Assembly (NCBI RefSeq): GCF_005844085.1
Contig: NZ_VCDI01000002.1
Location: 558,001-622,000, forward strand
Length of the DNA: 64,000 nt
Reading direction: 5' to 3'
Source: Lichenicoccus roseus
GTDB lineage: Bacteria; Pseudomonadota; Alphaproteobacteria; Acetobacterales; Acetobacteraceae
The translations under genes were made by a program, and so were the position numbers. Positions 19,189-27,369 of the stretch are shown here, in pieces (positions within the stretch are counted from its first letter, which is position 1; every line of letters starts with the position of its first letter). The notes under the pieces were generated by a model that ran no database searches, had not been told where the DNA came from, and was given only the letters and a program-made list of their open reading frames with translations.

Positions 19189-20808
19189 ATGTCGAAACTC
19201 TCGCTCTGGCGCGGCGTGGCGGCCGGCCTGATGCTGGCGATCGCAGGTGCCACGGTGGCACGGGCGGCGGACCCGGCGCCGTCGCAGCGCCTGCTGGTCC
19301 GGACCACCGGCGGCCCGGTGCTCGGCGAGCAGGCCAGCGGCATCGAGAACTTCCTCGGTATCCCCTACGCCGAACCGCCGGTCGGCGACCTGCGCTGGCG
19401 GGCGCCGCACCCGGTCGCGCCCTGGGCCGGCGTACGCTCCGCCGCCGCCTATGGCAGCTATTGCCCGCAGCCGCGCGGCCTGCGCTCGCCGACCATCGTC
19501 GTCGACGAGGACTGCCTGTTCGTCAACGTGCAGCGCCCGGCGGGGACCGTGCCCGGGGCCCGGCTACCGGTGTTCGTCTACATCCATGGCGGCGGCTTCA
19601 CCTCCGGCTCGAGCGCGCGCGACGGGCAGGACCTGCTGGTGCGCCGCGACGGCATCATCGGCGTGACGCTGAACTACCGGCTCGGCGCGCTCGGCTTCCT
19701 CGCCCTGCCGGGGATGCAGGGCGAGGATCGCGCGGCGGGGGATGCCGGACTGCTCGACCAGCAACTGGCGCTGCGCTGGGTACGCGACAACATCGCCGCC
19801 TTCGGGGGCGATCCGGGCCATGTCACCATCGGTGGCGAATCGGCGGGCGGCTACTCGGTGTGCGCCCATCTGGTGGCGCCCGGCTCGCGCGGCCTGTTCC
19901 AGCAGGCGATCATCGAGAGCGGGTCCTGCTTCAGCCGCAGCCTCGCGCGCTCCACGACGGACGGCGAGGCCTACGCGCGCAGCCTCGGCTGCGACGAGCG
20001 GGGTGCCATGCTCGCCTGCCTGCGCCGCAAGCCGGTGGTGGAGCTGCTCGACCACCAGGCCGCCGGCTACGTCCCGACGCGCGACAACGACGTGCTGCCG
20101 AGGGATCCGCGTGTCGCCGTCGTGCAGGGCGATTTCGCGCATGTCCCGGTGCTGATCGGCTCCACCCTCGACGAGCAGCGCTCCTTCACGATGAACGACA
20201 TCGGCTGGACCCGGGCGAAATACCTGGCCGCCATCCGGCTTCGCTTCGGCCGCGACGCCGCGGCGGTGCTCGCTGCCTATCCCCCGCCCGCCGATCCGTC
20301 CCCCCAGGCCCCGGCCTACCGGTTCGCCGCCGCGACAACGGATGCGGGCATTCTCGGCGCGGATAATGTCGAGTGGGGCATCGGCGGCTGCGGCGCGGCC
20401 TGGCTGCGCGACACGCTGGCGCGTCAGGTTCCGGTGCACGCCTACGAGTTCGCCTACCGGAATGGCCCCGGCTGGTATCCGATCCCGCACTACGTGTGGG
20501 GTGCGGGCCATGCGACCGAGCTGGTCTACCTGTATCCCGGCCACGATGGCGGCATCGACTATGCCCGTTTCACCCCGGCAGAGCACAGGCTGTCCGACCA
20601 GCTGGTCCGCTACTGGGGCGCCTTCGTGGCGAACGGCCGTCCGGACGTCGGCGGCCAGGTGGCCTGGCCGACGTTCAACCAAAGCCACGAGCTGCTGTCG
20701 CTGACGATCGGACAGCCGGTATCCGAACCCGCCGCCGCGTTCAGGGCCGCCCATCGCTGCGACCTGTGGGACCGGATGCAGGGTGATCGGGTGCATCCCG
20801 GAGGCTGA
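19189..20808 (+). CDS. Type B carboxylesterase/lipase family, secreted
   Basis: 539 residues. Residues 1-27 are a Sec signal ending ATVARA. The alpha/beta-hydrolase features of PF00135 follow: GIPYAEPPVGDLRW (about 57-70), EDCLFVNV, oxyanion loop YIHGGGF (131-137), and the nucleophile elbow GGESAGG with Ser218. It should hydrolyse carboxylic esters in the periplasm or outside; substrate unknown. Start ATG 19189 has an excellent GGAGGAAA site; an upstream in-frame ATG at 19126 lacks one and would bury the signal. Its 3' end overlaps the remnant LysR gene on the other strand by 68 bp. Confidence 0.9.
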   Translation: MSKLSLWRGVAAGLMLAIAGATVARAADPAPSQRLLVRTTGGPVLGEQASGIENFLGIPYAEPPVGDLRWRAPHPVAPWAGVRSAAAYGSYCPQPRGLRSPTIVVDEDCLFVNVQRPAGTVPGARLPVFVYIHGGGFTSGSSARDGQDLLVRRDGIIGVTLNYRLGALGFLALPGMQGEDRAAGDAGLLDQQLALRWVRDNIAAFGGDPGHVTIGGESAGGYSVCAHLVAPGSRGLFQQAIIESGSCFSRSLARSTTDGEAYARSLGCDERGAMLACLRRKPVVELLDHQAAGYVPTRDNDVLPRDPRVAVVQGDFAHVPVLIGSTLDEQRSFTMNDIGWTRAKYLAAIRLRFGRDAAAVLAAYPPPADPSPQAPAYRFAAATTDAGILGADNVEWGIGGCGAAWLRDTLARQVPVHAYEFAYRNGPGWYPIPHYVWGAGHATELVYLYPGHDGGIDYARFTPAEHRLSDQLVRYWGAFVANGRPDVGGQVAWPTFNQSHELLSLTIGQPVSEPAAAFRAAHRCDLWDRMQGDRVHPGG

Positions 20809-21088
20809 TTACCTGCACGGCGCGGAACTCCGTACCGATCGCCGCCAGCAGAGCGGTGGCGGCGACCGGGAGCGGGCGTCCGGACCGCGTCACCACCCCG
20901 ATGGAGCGGCGCATCACCGGTGCGGCCAGCGGCCGCGCCACGAGGCCGAGCGCCTGCCCCAATGCCTGCACGGTGCGGCTGAGCGTCGACTGCCCCACCC
21001 CGGCCGCAACAGCGCCGCGGCTGAAGCTGCCGGCCGCGGCCACCTGAAGGAACGCCTCGCGCCGGGCGATGGTCGGCGTCAGGCGCAT
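20741..21088 (-). pseudogene. Truncated LysR-family regulator (HTH domain only)
   Basis: 115 codons. The first 60 match a LysR winged helix-turn-helix (REAFLQVAAAGSFSRGAVAAG, GQSTLSRTVQALGQALG), and residues up to about 95 (RRSIGVVTRSGRPLPVAATALLAAIGTEF) fit the linker helix. The whole effector-binding domain of about 200 residues is missing; the frame runs instead into the antisense of the esterase 3' end and stops. It is divergent from the CitMHS operon, exactly where its regulator would normally stand, so this looks like the stump of that regulator cut by a rearrangement that brought the esterase in. Confidence 0.65.
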
Positions 21089-21184
21089 TCCGCATCAATA
21101 TATCCATCACCCGTCATTGTCCGCATGGGTTGGTCGCGGCAGAGTTCGCGGCATCGGCGCCAGACCGGATGAAGGGGAGACACG

Positions 21185-22486
21185 ATGCTCGCGACCCTCG
21201 GTGCGCTGACCATCCTCGTCCTGCTGGCGGTGATCATCCTCGACCTGGCTTCGCCGCTGGTGGCATTGATCGGGGTGCCGGTGGTGGCATCGCTGCTCGG
21301 CGGCTTCGGTCTCAAGACCGCGGGCTTCATGGTCGCCGGCATCTCCGCCATCGCACCGGTCGCCGGCCTGTTCGTGTTCGCCATCCTGTATTTCGGCATC
21401 CTGGCCGATGCCGGGCTGCTGGAGCCGATCATCGGCTTCATCCTGCGCGTGGCAGGCTCGGACCCGACCCGCATCGTCGTCGGCTCCGCGGCTCTCGCCC
21501 TGCTGGTGCATCTCGACGGCTCCGGCGCGGTCTGCTTCCTGGTCACCATCCCGGCGATGCTGCCGCTCTACGAGAGACTGGGGCTGGACCGGCGGGTGCT
21601 CGCCTGCGTCACCTCGATGGCCGCCGGCGTCAATTTCCTGCCCTGGACCGGGCCGACCCTGCGCGCCGCCGCCGCGCTGCATGTCTCGCCGCTGGAGCTG
21701 TTCCGGCCGCTGATCGGGGTGCAGATCACCGGCCAGCTCTTCGTCTTCGCGACCGCCATCGTGCTCGGCCGGCGCGAGGCACGGCGGATCGGCGCGATCG
21801 CCGCCACCGGCGCAACACCGGCGACAACGGCGCCGGCCGCCGCGATGAGCGATCCGGCGCTGCGCCGGCCGCGCCTGTTCGTCGTCAATCTCCTGCTGAC
21901 CGTGGCCGTCTTCGCGGTGATGATCTCGGACATCGTTGCCCCGGTGGTGGCGTTCATGGTCGGCACCGTCATCGCGCTGATGCTCAACTACCCGCGCCCG
22001 GCGGATCAGCGCGCGCGCATCGACGCGCATGCGAGGCCGGCGCTGCTGATGGCGGCGATCCTGCTCGCCGCCGGAGCCTTCACCGGCATCATGGGCCATA
22101 CCGGCATGCTGCACGCGATGGCGCAGGCGGCGGTGTCCGCGGTGCCGGTCGGCGCCGGACGGCAGATCCCGTTCGTCCTCGGCCTGCTCTCGATGCCGTT
22201 GAGCCTGGTGTTCGATCCGGACAGCTTCTATTTCGGCGTGCTGCCGGTAATCGCCGACGTTGCCCACCGTCTCGGCGGCCATCCGCTGGCGGTGGGGCAG
22301 GCGGCCCTGCTCGGCCAGATGACCACCGGCTTTCCGATCAGTCCGCTGACGCCGGCGACCTTCCTGGTGGTCGGGCTGTGCGGCATCGACCTGTCCGCGC
22401 ACCAGCGGTTCACCATCCCGTTCCTGCTCGCCGCCTCGGTGCTGATGACCTTCGCCGCGGTGCTGTTCGGGGTGTTCCCGCTATGA
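21185..22486 (+). CDS. CitMHS-family metal-citrate/H+ symporter
   Basis: 433 residues, about 12 membrane segments. The order and motifs match the CitMHS group (citrate-Mg or citrate-Ca:proton symporters): LASPLVALIGVPVVASLLGGFG at the start, HLDGSGAVCFLVTIPAMLPLYERLG, MAAGVNFLPWTGPTLRAA, and near the end DPDSFYFGVLPVIA and TTGFPISPLTPATFLVVGL. It imports a tricarboxylate complexed with a divalent metal. It leads a three- or four-gene ATGA-coupled operon with the AtuA-family genes, suggesting uptake of the compound those enzymes degrade. Start ATG 21185 follows GGGGAGA. Confidence 0.88.
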   Translation: MLATLGALTILVLLAVIILDLASPLVALIGVPVVASLLGGFGLKTAGFMVAGISAIAPVAGLFVFAILYFGILADAGLLEPIIGFILRVAGSDPTRIVVGSAALALLVHLDGSGAVCFLVTIPAMLPLYERLGLDRRVLACVTSMAAGVNFLPWTGPTLRAAAALHVSPLELFRPLIGVQITGQLFVFATAIVLGRREARRIGAIAATGATPATTAPAAAMSDPALRRPRLFVVNLLLTVAVFAVMISDIVAPVVAFMVGTVIALMLNYPRPADQRARIDAHARPALLMAAILLAAGAFTGIMGHTGMLHAMAQAAVSAVPVGAGRQIPFVLGLLSMPLSLVFDPDSFYFGVLPVIADVAHRLGGHPLAVGQAALLGQMTTGFPISPLTPATFLVVGLCGIDLSAHQRFTIPFLLAASVLMTFAAVLFGVFPL

Positions 22487-23784
22487 GGACCGTCCGCATC
22501 GGCGCCGGCGCCGGCTATTCCGGCGATCGCATCGAGCCCGCGCTGGAGCTTGCCGGGCATGGCGCGCTGGATTTCCTGGTCTTCGAATGCCTCGCCGAGC
22601 GCACCGTGGCGCTGGCCCAGCTCGCCCGGCAGCGCAACGCGGAGGCCGGCTTCGACCCGTACCTCGCCGAGCGGCTGCAGACCGTGCTGCCCGCCTGCAT
22701 CGCCCACGGCACCAGGATCGTGACCAACATGGGCGCCGCCAATCCGCTTGCCGCCGCCCGCGAGGCCGCACGCATCGCCCGGTCTCTGGGTCTGAAGCTG
22801 CGCATTGCCGCGATTACCGGCGACGACGTCACCGATCTCGTGCGCGCGCGCCCGGAGAGCCCGCTGGTCGAGACGCAGGGCGTGGTCGGCGATGTCGCGG
22901 ATCGCATGATCTCGGCGAACGCCTACCTCGGCGCCTGGCCGGTCGCCGATGCGCTGGCCGGCGGCGCCGACCTCGTCATCACCGGCCGCATCGGCGATCC
23001 GGCGATGTTCCTGGCGCCGATCGCGCACAGTTTCGGCTGGCCGCGCGACGACTGGCGCCGGCTCGGCTGCGGCACCGCGGTCGGCCACATGCTCGAGTGC
23101 GCCGGCCAGGTCACCGGCGGATACTACGCAGATCCCGGCCTCAAGGACGTCGAAGGGCTGGCCCGGCTCGGCTTTCCGCTGGCCGAGGTTGCCGAGGACG
23201 GCACGGCGGTCATCACCAAGGTCGCCGGCAGCGGCGGCCGGGTGGACGCCGCCATCTGCGCCGAACAGCTGCTCTACGAGGTGCACGATCCGGCCCGCTA
23301 CATGCAGCCCGACCTGGTCGCCGATTTCAGCCGGGTCACCCTGGCCTATGCCGGCGCCGACCGGGTGACGCTCGCCGGCGCCACCGGCACCGCGCCGACC
23401 GATACGCTGAAGGTATCGATCGGCTACCGCGACTCGTTCGTCGGCGAGGGCGAGATCTCGTATCGCGGCGAGGGGGCCGGGGCGCGCGCCGCACTCGCCA
23501 TCGCCATCGTGCGCGAGCGCCTCGAGCTGACCGCCGCGCCGATCACCGAGCTGCATGTCGACATCGTCGGACGCGAGCCCGGCGAGGTCCGGATCAGGGT
23601 CGCCGGCCGGGCCGCCACCAGCCGCGACGCCGCCCGCATCGGGCGCGAGGTCGAGGCGCTCTACACCAATGGCCCGGCAGCCGGCGGCGGCGCGCGCAGC
23701 GTGGTGCGCGAGGTGATCGCGGTGGTCTCCACGCTGATCGATCGCGCGCTGGTCGAGACGAGCACTACATGGATCGGCACATGA
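22483..23784 (+). CDS. AtuA-family (DUF1446) acyclic terpene utilisation-like protein
   Basis: 433 residues. Conserved DUF1446 features: VRIGAGAGYSGDRIEPA at the start, DFLVFECLAERTVALAQ, GTRIVTNMGAANPLAAA, and ADLVITGRIGDPAMFLAP. The family is named from AtuA of Pseudomonas citronellol degradation, but many members occur in other catabolic clusters, often beside tricarboxylate or tripartite transporters. ATG 22483 overlaps the CitMHS stop and its own stop overlaps the next start. With a CitMHS transporter as neighbour, metabolism of a branched or citrate-like acid is more likely than terpenes. Catalytic chemistry unknown. Confidence 0.85.
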   Translation: MRTVRIGAGAGYSGDRIEPALELAGHGALDFLVFECLAERTVALAQLARQRNAEAGFDPYLAERLQTVLPACIAHGTRIVTNMGAANPLAAAREAARIARSLGLKLRIAAITGDDVTDLVRARPESPLVETQGVVGDVADRMISANAYLGAWPVADALAGGADLVITGRIGDPAMFLAPIAHSFGWPRDDWRRLGCGTAVGHMLECAGQVTGGYYADPGLKDVEGLARLGFPLAEVAEDGTAVITKVAGSGGRVDAAICAEQLLYEVHDPARYMQPDLVADFSRVTLAYAGADRVTLAGATGTAPTDTLKVSIGYRDSFVGEGEISYRGEGAGARAALAIAIVRERLELTAAPITELHVDIVGREPGEVRIRVAGRAATSRDAARIGREVEALYTNGPAAGGGARSVVREVIAVVSTLIDRALVETSTTWIGT

Positions 23785-24095
23785 AGCTGCGGGAGATCGC
23801 GCATGCACGCGCCGGGGACAAGGGCGACGTTTCCAGCATCTCGGTGATCGCATATCGGCCGCAGGACTACCCGTTGCTGCTGCGCGCCGTCACCGTCGAG
23901 CGCGTCGCCGCGCATTTCTCGTCGCTGGCGCGCGGGCCGGTGCGCCGGTACGAGATGCCGGCGCTGCACGCCCTCAACTTCGTCCTCGAGGGCGCGCTCG
24001 GCGGCGGCGTCACCCGCTCGCTGGCCCGCGATGCGCACGGCAAGACGCTGAGCGCGGTGATGCTCGAGATCGAGATGCCGGAGACAGGTGGATGA
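23781..24095 (+). CDS. Small AtuA-associated protein
   Basis: 104 residues starting MKLREIAHARAGDKGDVSSISVIAY and ending with HALNFVLEGALGGGVTRSLARDAHGKTLS. This matches the small domain that is either fused to the C-terminus of AtuA-like proteins or, as here, encoded as a separate partner directly after them. ATG 23781 overlaps the AtuA-family stop by ATGA, so a 1:1 complex is plausible; an ATG at 23769 would add four residues. No catalytic motif recognised. Confidence 0.8.
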   Translation: MKLREIAHARAGDKGDVSSISVIAYRPQDYPLLLRAVTVERVAAHFSSLARGPVRRYEMPALHALNFVLEGALGGGVTRSLARDAHGKTLSAVMLEIEMPETGG

Positions 24096-24184
24096 GGTCG
24101 CTGTACTGGCTGGCGCTTATCGGCCTTCTCCCGGCAGCAATGCCGTCCCGCGACCGGAGCGTGTCGATCCCGACCACGATGTGA
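24092..24184 (+). CDS. Possible 30-residue membrane or signal-like peptide
   Basis: ATG 24092 overlaps the previous stop by ATGA and opens 30 codons beginning MRSLYWLALIGLLPAAMPS, which reads like a short signal peptide or single membrane helix. The coupling pattern is the same as in the three preceding junctions. It may equally be a chance ORF, or the start of a longer gene lost by frameshift; nothing recognisable follows up to the heme oxygenase gene. Confidence 0.25.
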   Translation: MRSLYWLALIGLLPAAMPSRDRSVSIPTTM

Positions 24185-24351
24185 TTGCGGCGCTCGAGCG
24201 CCGGGCCGGGGATCGCGCCGGGGCCGTTCGTCGCCACCAGATACAAGGACGACCGCTGTTCGCCGACGCGGCGCCCACGCAGGTCGCCTGCACGCACCCG
24301 CTCTGCCCCTATCCGGCACCCGGATACCTGCGGCAGCTCCGGGAGAGTGGC

Positions 24352-24933
24352 TCAGGAACCGGCTTCCGGGGCTGCCGTCTCGAACAGGGCGAAGCTGCGC
24401 ACGGCGCTGTCCACCATCACCGCCCGCTCGGCCTCGTCCAGCCGCGCGTTCTTCAGGGTGTCGTTGTAGCTGAGCCAGAGGTTCTCGCCGTTGCCGTGGT
24501 TCAGGAACCGGCTGGCCAGCCGGATCACCGGATCCTCGGCCGCCATGACCTGCTTGCGCAGCATGGCGCCACCGAGCCGGGAGCCTTCCAGCACGTAGGT
24601 GGCGCCGATCATCGCGGCCGGGCTCTCGATCCAGTCGACCGGTTGCTCCTGCGGCCCTGGCATCGGCGCCTCCTCGCCGTCCATCTGCCTGATGTCGGCA
24701 AGCAGTGCGGCGCGGCGCGTGCGCCAGGTCCAGTCCGGCAGCAGATAGACCACGCCAGCCTGTTCGAGTGCGATCTCGAGCGGCACCAGCGCCGCCGCCT
24801 GGACGTGCAGGAAGCGGCTATAGGACGGCCGCCGGTCCAGCGGCAGCGTGCTCATCCTGGCGTCCAGGCGTTGATGCGCCGCCTGGGTACCCTGGCGCAG
24901 CACGGCCCTGAGTTCGTTCATGCGGACGGACAT
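24352..24933 (-). CDS. Biliverdin-producing heme oxygenase
   Basis: 193 residues, normal for bacterial heme oxygenases of the HemO/BphO type. LRQGTQAAHQRLDARMS carries the proximal His (His20 from this start), and GATYVLEGSRLGGAML is the distal-helix signature. The enzyme opens heme to biliverdin, CO and Fe2+ using reduced ferredoxin or flavodoxin. No bacteriophytochrome gene lies in the window, so a role in iron release from heme is as likely as chromophore supply. An internal ATG (24921) is an alternative start. Divergent from fabD; a consensus TTGACA at 25010-25015 lies between them. Confidence 0.88.
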   Translation of the reverse strand: MSVRMNELRAVLRQGTQAAHQRLDARMSTLPLDRRPSYSRFLHVQAAALVPLEIALEQAGVVYLLPDWTWRTRRAALLADIRQMDGEEAPMPGPQEQPVDWIESPAAMIGATYVLEGSRLGGAMLRKQVMAAEDPVIRLASRFLNHGNGENLWLSYNDTLKNARLDEAERAVMVDSAVRSFALFETAAPEAGS

Positions 24934-25129
24934 CCCCGGTGTTCAGGCAGGCGGAGGTTCGGCCGGCGCGCGTGCCTGCTGCGACAATTCTGCCTCACCC
25001 GGCACAACATTGACATCTTCATGGCCTGTCCGTCATGTCCCAGCTTCCGCACGGGGGGCGCGCACCGCCGCCTCGAACTCAAGCAGCGCGTGACGCTCCA
25101 TGCGCCAGGCCGGATCGGATCCCGCACCT

Positions 25130-26101
25130 ATGCCTGTTTACGCCTTCATCTTTCCCGGACAGGGCAGCCAGTTCGCGGGCATGGGACGCGATCTCGCGGC
25201 TGCCTTCGCACCTGCCCGGGAGGTCTTCGAGGAGGTCGACGACGCGCTCGGCGAGCGGCTGTCCAAGCTGATGTTCTCCGGTCCGATCGAGGAGCTTACC
25301 CTCACGCAGAACACCCAGCCGGCGCTGATGGCGGTGTCGCTCGCGGTGCTGCGTGTGCTGCAGCGCGAGGCGGGGCTGCAGGTGGCGGACCGCGCCGCGG
25401 TGGTGGCGGGCCACTCGCTCGGCGAATACTCGGCACTCGCCGCCGCCGGCAGCTTCGACGTCGCAGGCGCCGCCCGTCTGCTGCGCCGCCGCGGACTGGC
25501 GATGCAGCAGGCGGTGCCGGCGGGCGAGGGCGGCATGGCGGCGCTGCTCGGCACCGAGATCGAGCAGGCGCGCGAGATCTGCGCCGCCGCCGCGGTGCTG
25601 CGCACCGAAGGCGCGCCCGACCGTCACGAAGTCATCGAGGTGGCGAACGACAATGGCGGCGGCCAGGTGGTGATCTCCGGCGCCACCGGCGCGATCGCCA
25701 GGGCCATCGAGATCGCCAAGGAGCGCGGCATCCGTCGCGCCCTGCCGCTGCCGGTCTCGGCGCCGTTCCACTGCTCGCTGATGGCGCCGGCGGCGGAGGC
25801 CATGCGCGAGGCTCTCGGCGAGGCCAGCATCGCGGCACCCGGGCTGCCGCTGATCGCCAACGTCACCGCCGCCAAGGCGACCGGCGTCGACGAGATACGC
25901 GACCTGCTGGTGCGCCAGGTCACCGGCACGGTGCGCTGGCGCGAGAGCGTGCAGGCGATGACCGCGCTGGGGGTCGACAGCTTCATAGAGCTCGGCGCCG
26001 GCAAGGTGCTGTCCGGCCTGTGCAAGCGCATCGCGCCGGACGCCGCCACGCGCAGCGTCGGCACCCCGGAAGAGATCGAAGAGCTGCTGAAGCTGCTCTG
26101 A
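25130..26101 (+). CDS. fabD: Malonyl-CoA:ACP transacylase
   Basis: 323 residues. FIFPGQGSQFAGMGRDLA at the start, nucleophile GHSLGEYSALAA with Ser96, and PFHCSLM with His214 form the transacylase active site. It loads malonyl groups onto ACP (acpP, 1 kb downstream) for chain elongation. First gene of the fabD-fabG-acpP-fabF cluster. ATG 25130 gives the family-standard MPVYAFIFPGQG start; a longer in-frame start at 25100 has no support. Confidence 0.97.
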   Translation: MPVYAFIFPGQGSQFAGMGRDLAAAFAPAREVFEEVDDALGERLSKLMFSGPIEELTLTQNTQPALMAVSLAVLRVLQREAGLQVADRAAVVAGHSLGEYSALAAAGSFDVAGAARLLRRRGLAMQQAVPAGEGGMAALLGTEIEQAREICAAAAVLRTEGAPDRHEVIEVANDNGGGQVVISGATGAIARAIEIAKERGIRRALPLPVSAPFHCSLMAPAAEAMREALGEASIAAPGLPLIANVTAAKATGVDEIRDLLVRQVTGTVRWRESVQAMTALGVDSFIELGAGKVLSGLCKRIAPDAATRSVGTPEEIEELLKLL

Positions 26102-26131
26102 CCGGCACGCGGCAATCGAGGAGGCCCATCG

Positions 26132-26884
26132 ATGTTCAGGCTTGATGGCAAGACCGCCCTGGTGACCGGAGCGTCCGGCGGCATCGGCGCCGCGATCGCA
26201 CGCGCTCTGCACGGCCAGGGAGCGGCGGTGGTGCTGTCCGGCACCAGGCGCGAGGCGCTCGAAAGCCTGTCCGAGGCTCTGGCGGCGGCGTCAGGGGCGC
26301 CGGTGCATGTCTGCCCGGCGGACCTCTCGGATCCGGCGGCACCCGACGCGCTGGTGGCGGCCGCCGAGCAGGCGACCGGAACCGGCCTCGACATCCTGGT
26401 GAACAATGCCGGCCTGACCCGCGACGGCCTCGCCCTGCGCATGAAGGACGAGGACTGGGGCAGGGTGCTGGAGGTCGACCTCGCCGCCCCGTTCCGGCTC
26501 TGCCGCGCGGCGCTGAAGGGCATGGTGCGGCGGCGCGCCGGCCGCATCGTCTCGATCGCCAGCATCGTCGGCGTCACCGGCAATGCCGGCCAGTCGAACT
26601 ACGCCGCCGCCAAGGCCGGCATGATCGGCATGAGCAAGTCGTTGGCGCAGGAGGTCGGCTCGCGCGGCATCACCGTCAACGTGGTGGCGCCCGGCTTCGT
26701 CGAGACCGCGATGACCGATGCGCTGGCGGAGCCGCAGCGGGCGAAGCTGACCGCCGCCATCCCGCTTGGCCGGATGGGGCAGCCGGCGGATATCGCCGCC
26801 GCCGTTGCCTACCTCGCCTCCGACGAGGCCGCCTGGGTCACCGGCGCCACGCTGCACGTCAATGGCGGCATGGCGATGTCCTGA
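26132..26884 (+). CDS. fabG: 3-oxoacyl-ACP reductase
   Basis: 250 residues, classical SDR. NADPH motif TGASGGIG (12-19), NNAG (91-94), and catalytic Ser144, Tyr157, Lys161 in SIASIVGVTGNAGQSNYAAAKAG, the FabG-type context. Ends with the usual GATLHVNGGMAM. It reduces 3-oxoacyl-ACP in each elongation cycle. It lies 30 bp after fabD, with AGGAGG just before ATG 26132. Confidence 0.96.
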   Translation: MFRLDGKTALVTGASGGIGAAIARALHGQGAAVVLSGTRREALESLSEALAAASGAPVHVCPADLSDPAAPDALVAAAEQATGTGLDILVNNAGLTRDGLALRMKDEDWGRVLEVDLAAPFRLCRAALKGMVRRRAGRIVSIASIVGVTGNAGQSNYAAAKAGMIGMSKSLAQEVGSRGITVNVVAPGFVETAMTDALAEPQRAKLTAAIPLGRMGQPADIAAAVAYLASDEAAWVTGATLHVNGGMAMS

Positions 26885-27105
26885 GGCTTCGGAAAATTCA
26901 TCGGCCTGCAACACTTGCGCCATCGACGGCGGAGGCGCATCGATCCGGTGCCTTGGCGGGGGATGAAAATCCATGCTAATCGCCCGCTGCTTCGTCCGGA
27001 GCCGGGCGGCATGGTCGGGTGCCACGACACGGCGCCGGGCGGCATCAACAGGACGAACGGGTTCGTACCGCGGGTTATTCCGGGTCAGAGAGGAAGCAGG
27101 ATCAG

Positions 27106-27345
27106 ATGAGCGAGATCGCCGACAAGGTTAAGAAGATCGTCGTGGAGCACCTGGGCGTCGAGGAGAGCAAGGTGACCCCCGAGGCTTCCTTTATCGACGA
27201 CCTCGGCGCCGACAGCCTCGACACCGTCGAGCTGGTGATGGCCTTCGAGGAGGCGTTCGGCGTGGAGATCCCCGAGGACGCGGCCGAGAAGATCTCGACC
27301 GTGAAGGACGCGATCGACTACATCGAGAAGCAGAAGGCCGCCTGA
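27106..27345 (+). CDS. acpP: Acyl carrier protein
   Basis: 79 acidic residues; [19 protein letters not shown] carries the phosphopantetheine attachment Ser37. Typical length and helix pattern. The 220-bp gap before it contains a plausible promoter, TTGGCG (26953-26958), 16 bp, GCTAAT (26975-26980), so acpP probably has its own strong transcription besides read-through from fabG. Start ATG 27106 is preceded by GAGAGGAAG. fabF follows after 24 bp. Confidence 0.98.
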   Translation: MSEIADKVKKIVVEHLGVEESKVTPEASFIDDLGADSLDTVELVMAFEEAFGVEIPEDAAEKISTVKDAIDYIEKQKAA

Positions 27346-27369
27346 CGTAACGGCTGCAGGGCTTCCAGC

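Noticed and set aside
24088-26145. Forward frame of 685 codons crossing heme oxygenase and fabD
   Set aside because: Runs antisense to hemO-type gene and out of frame with fabD; second half is Arg/Gly-rich noise.
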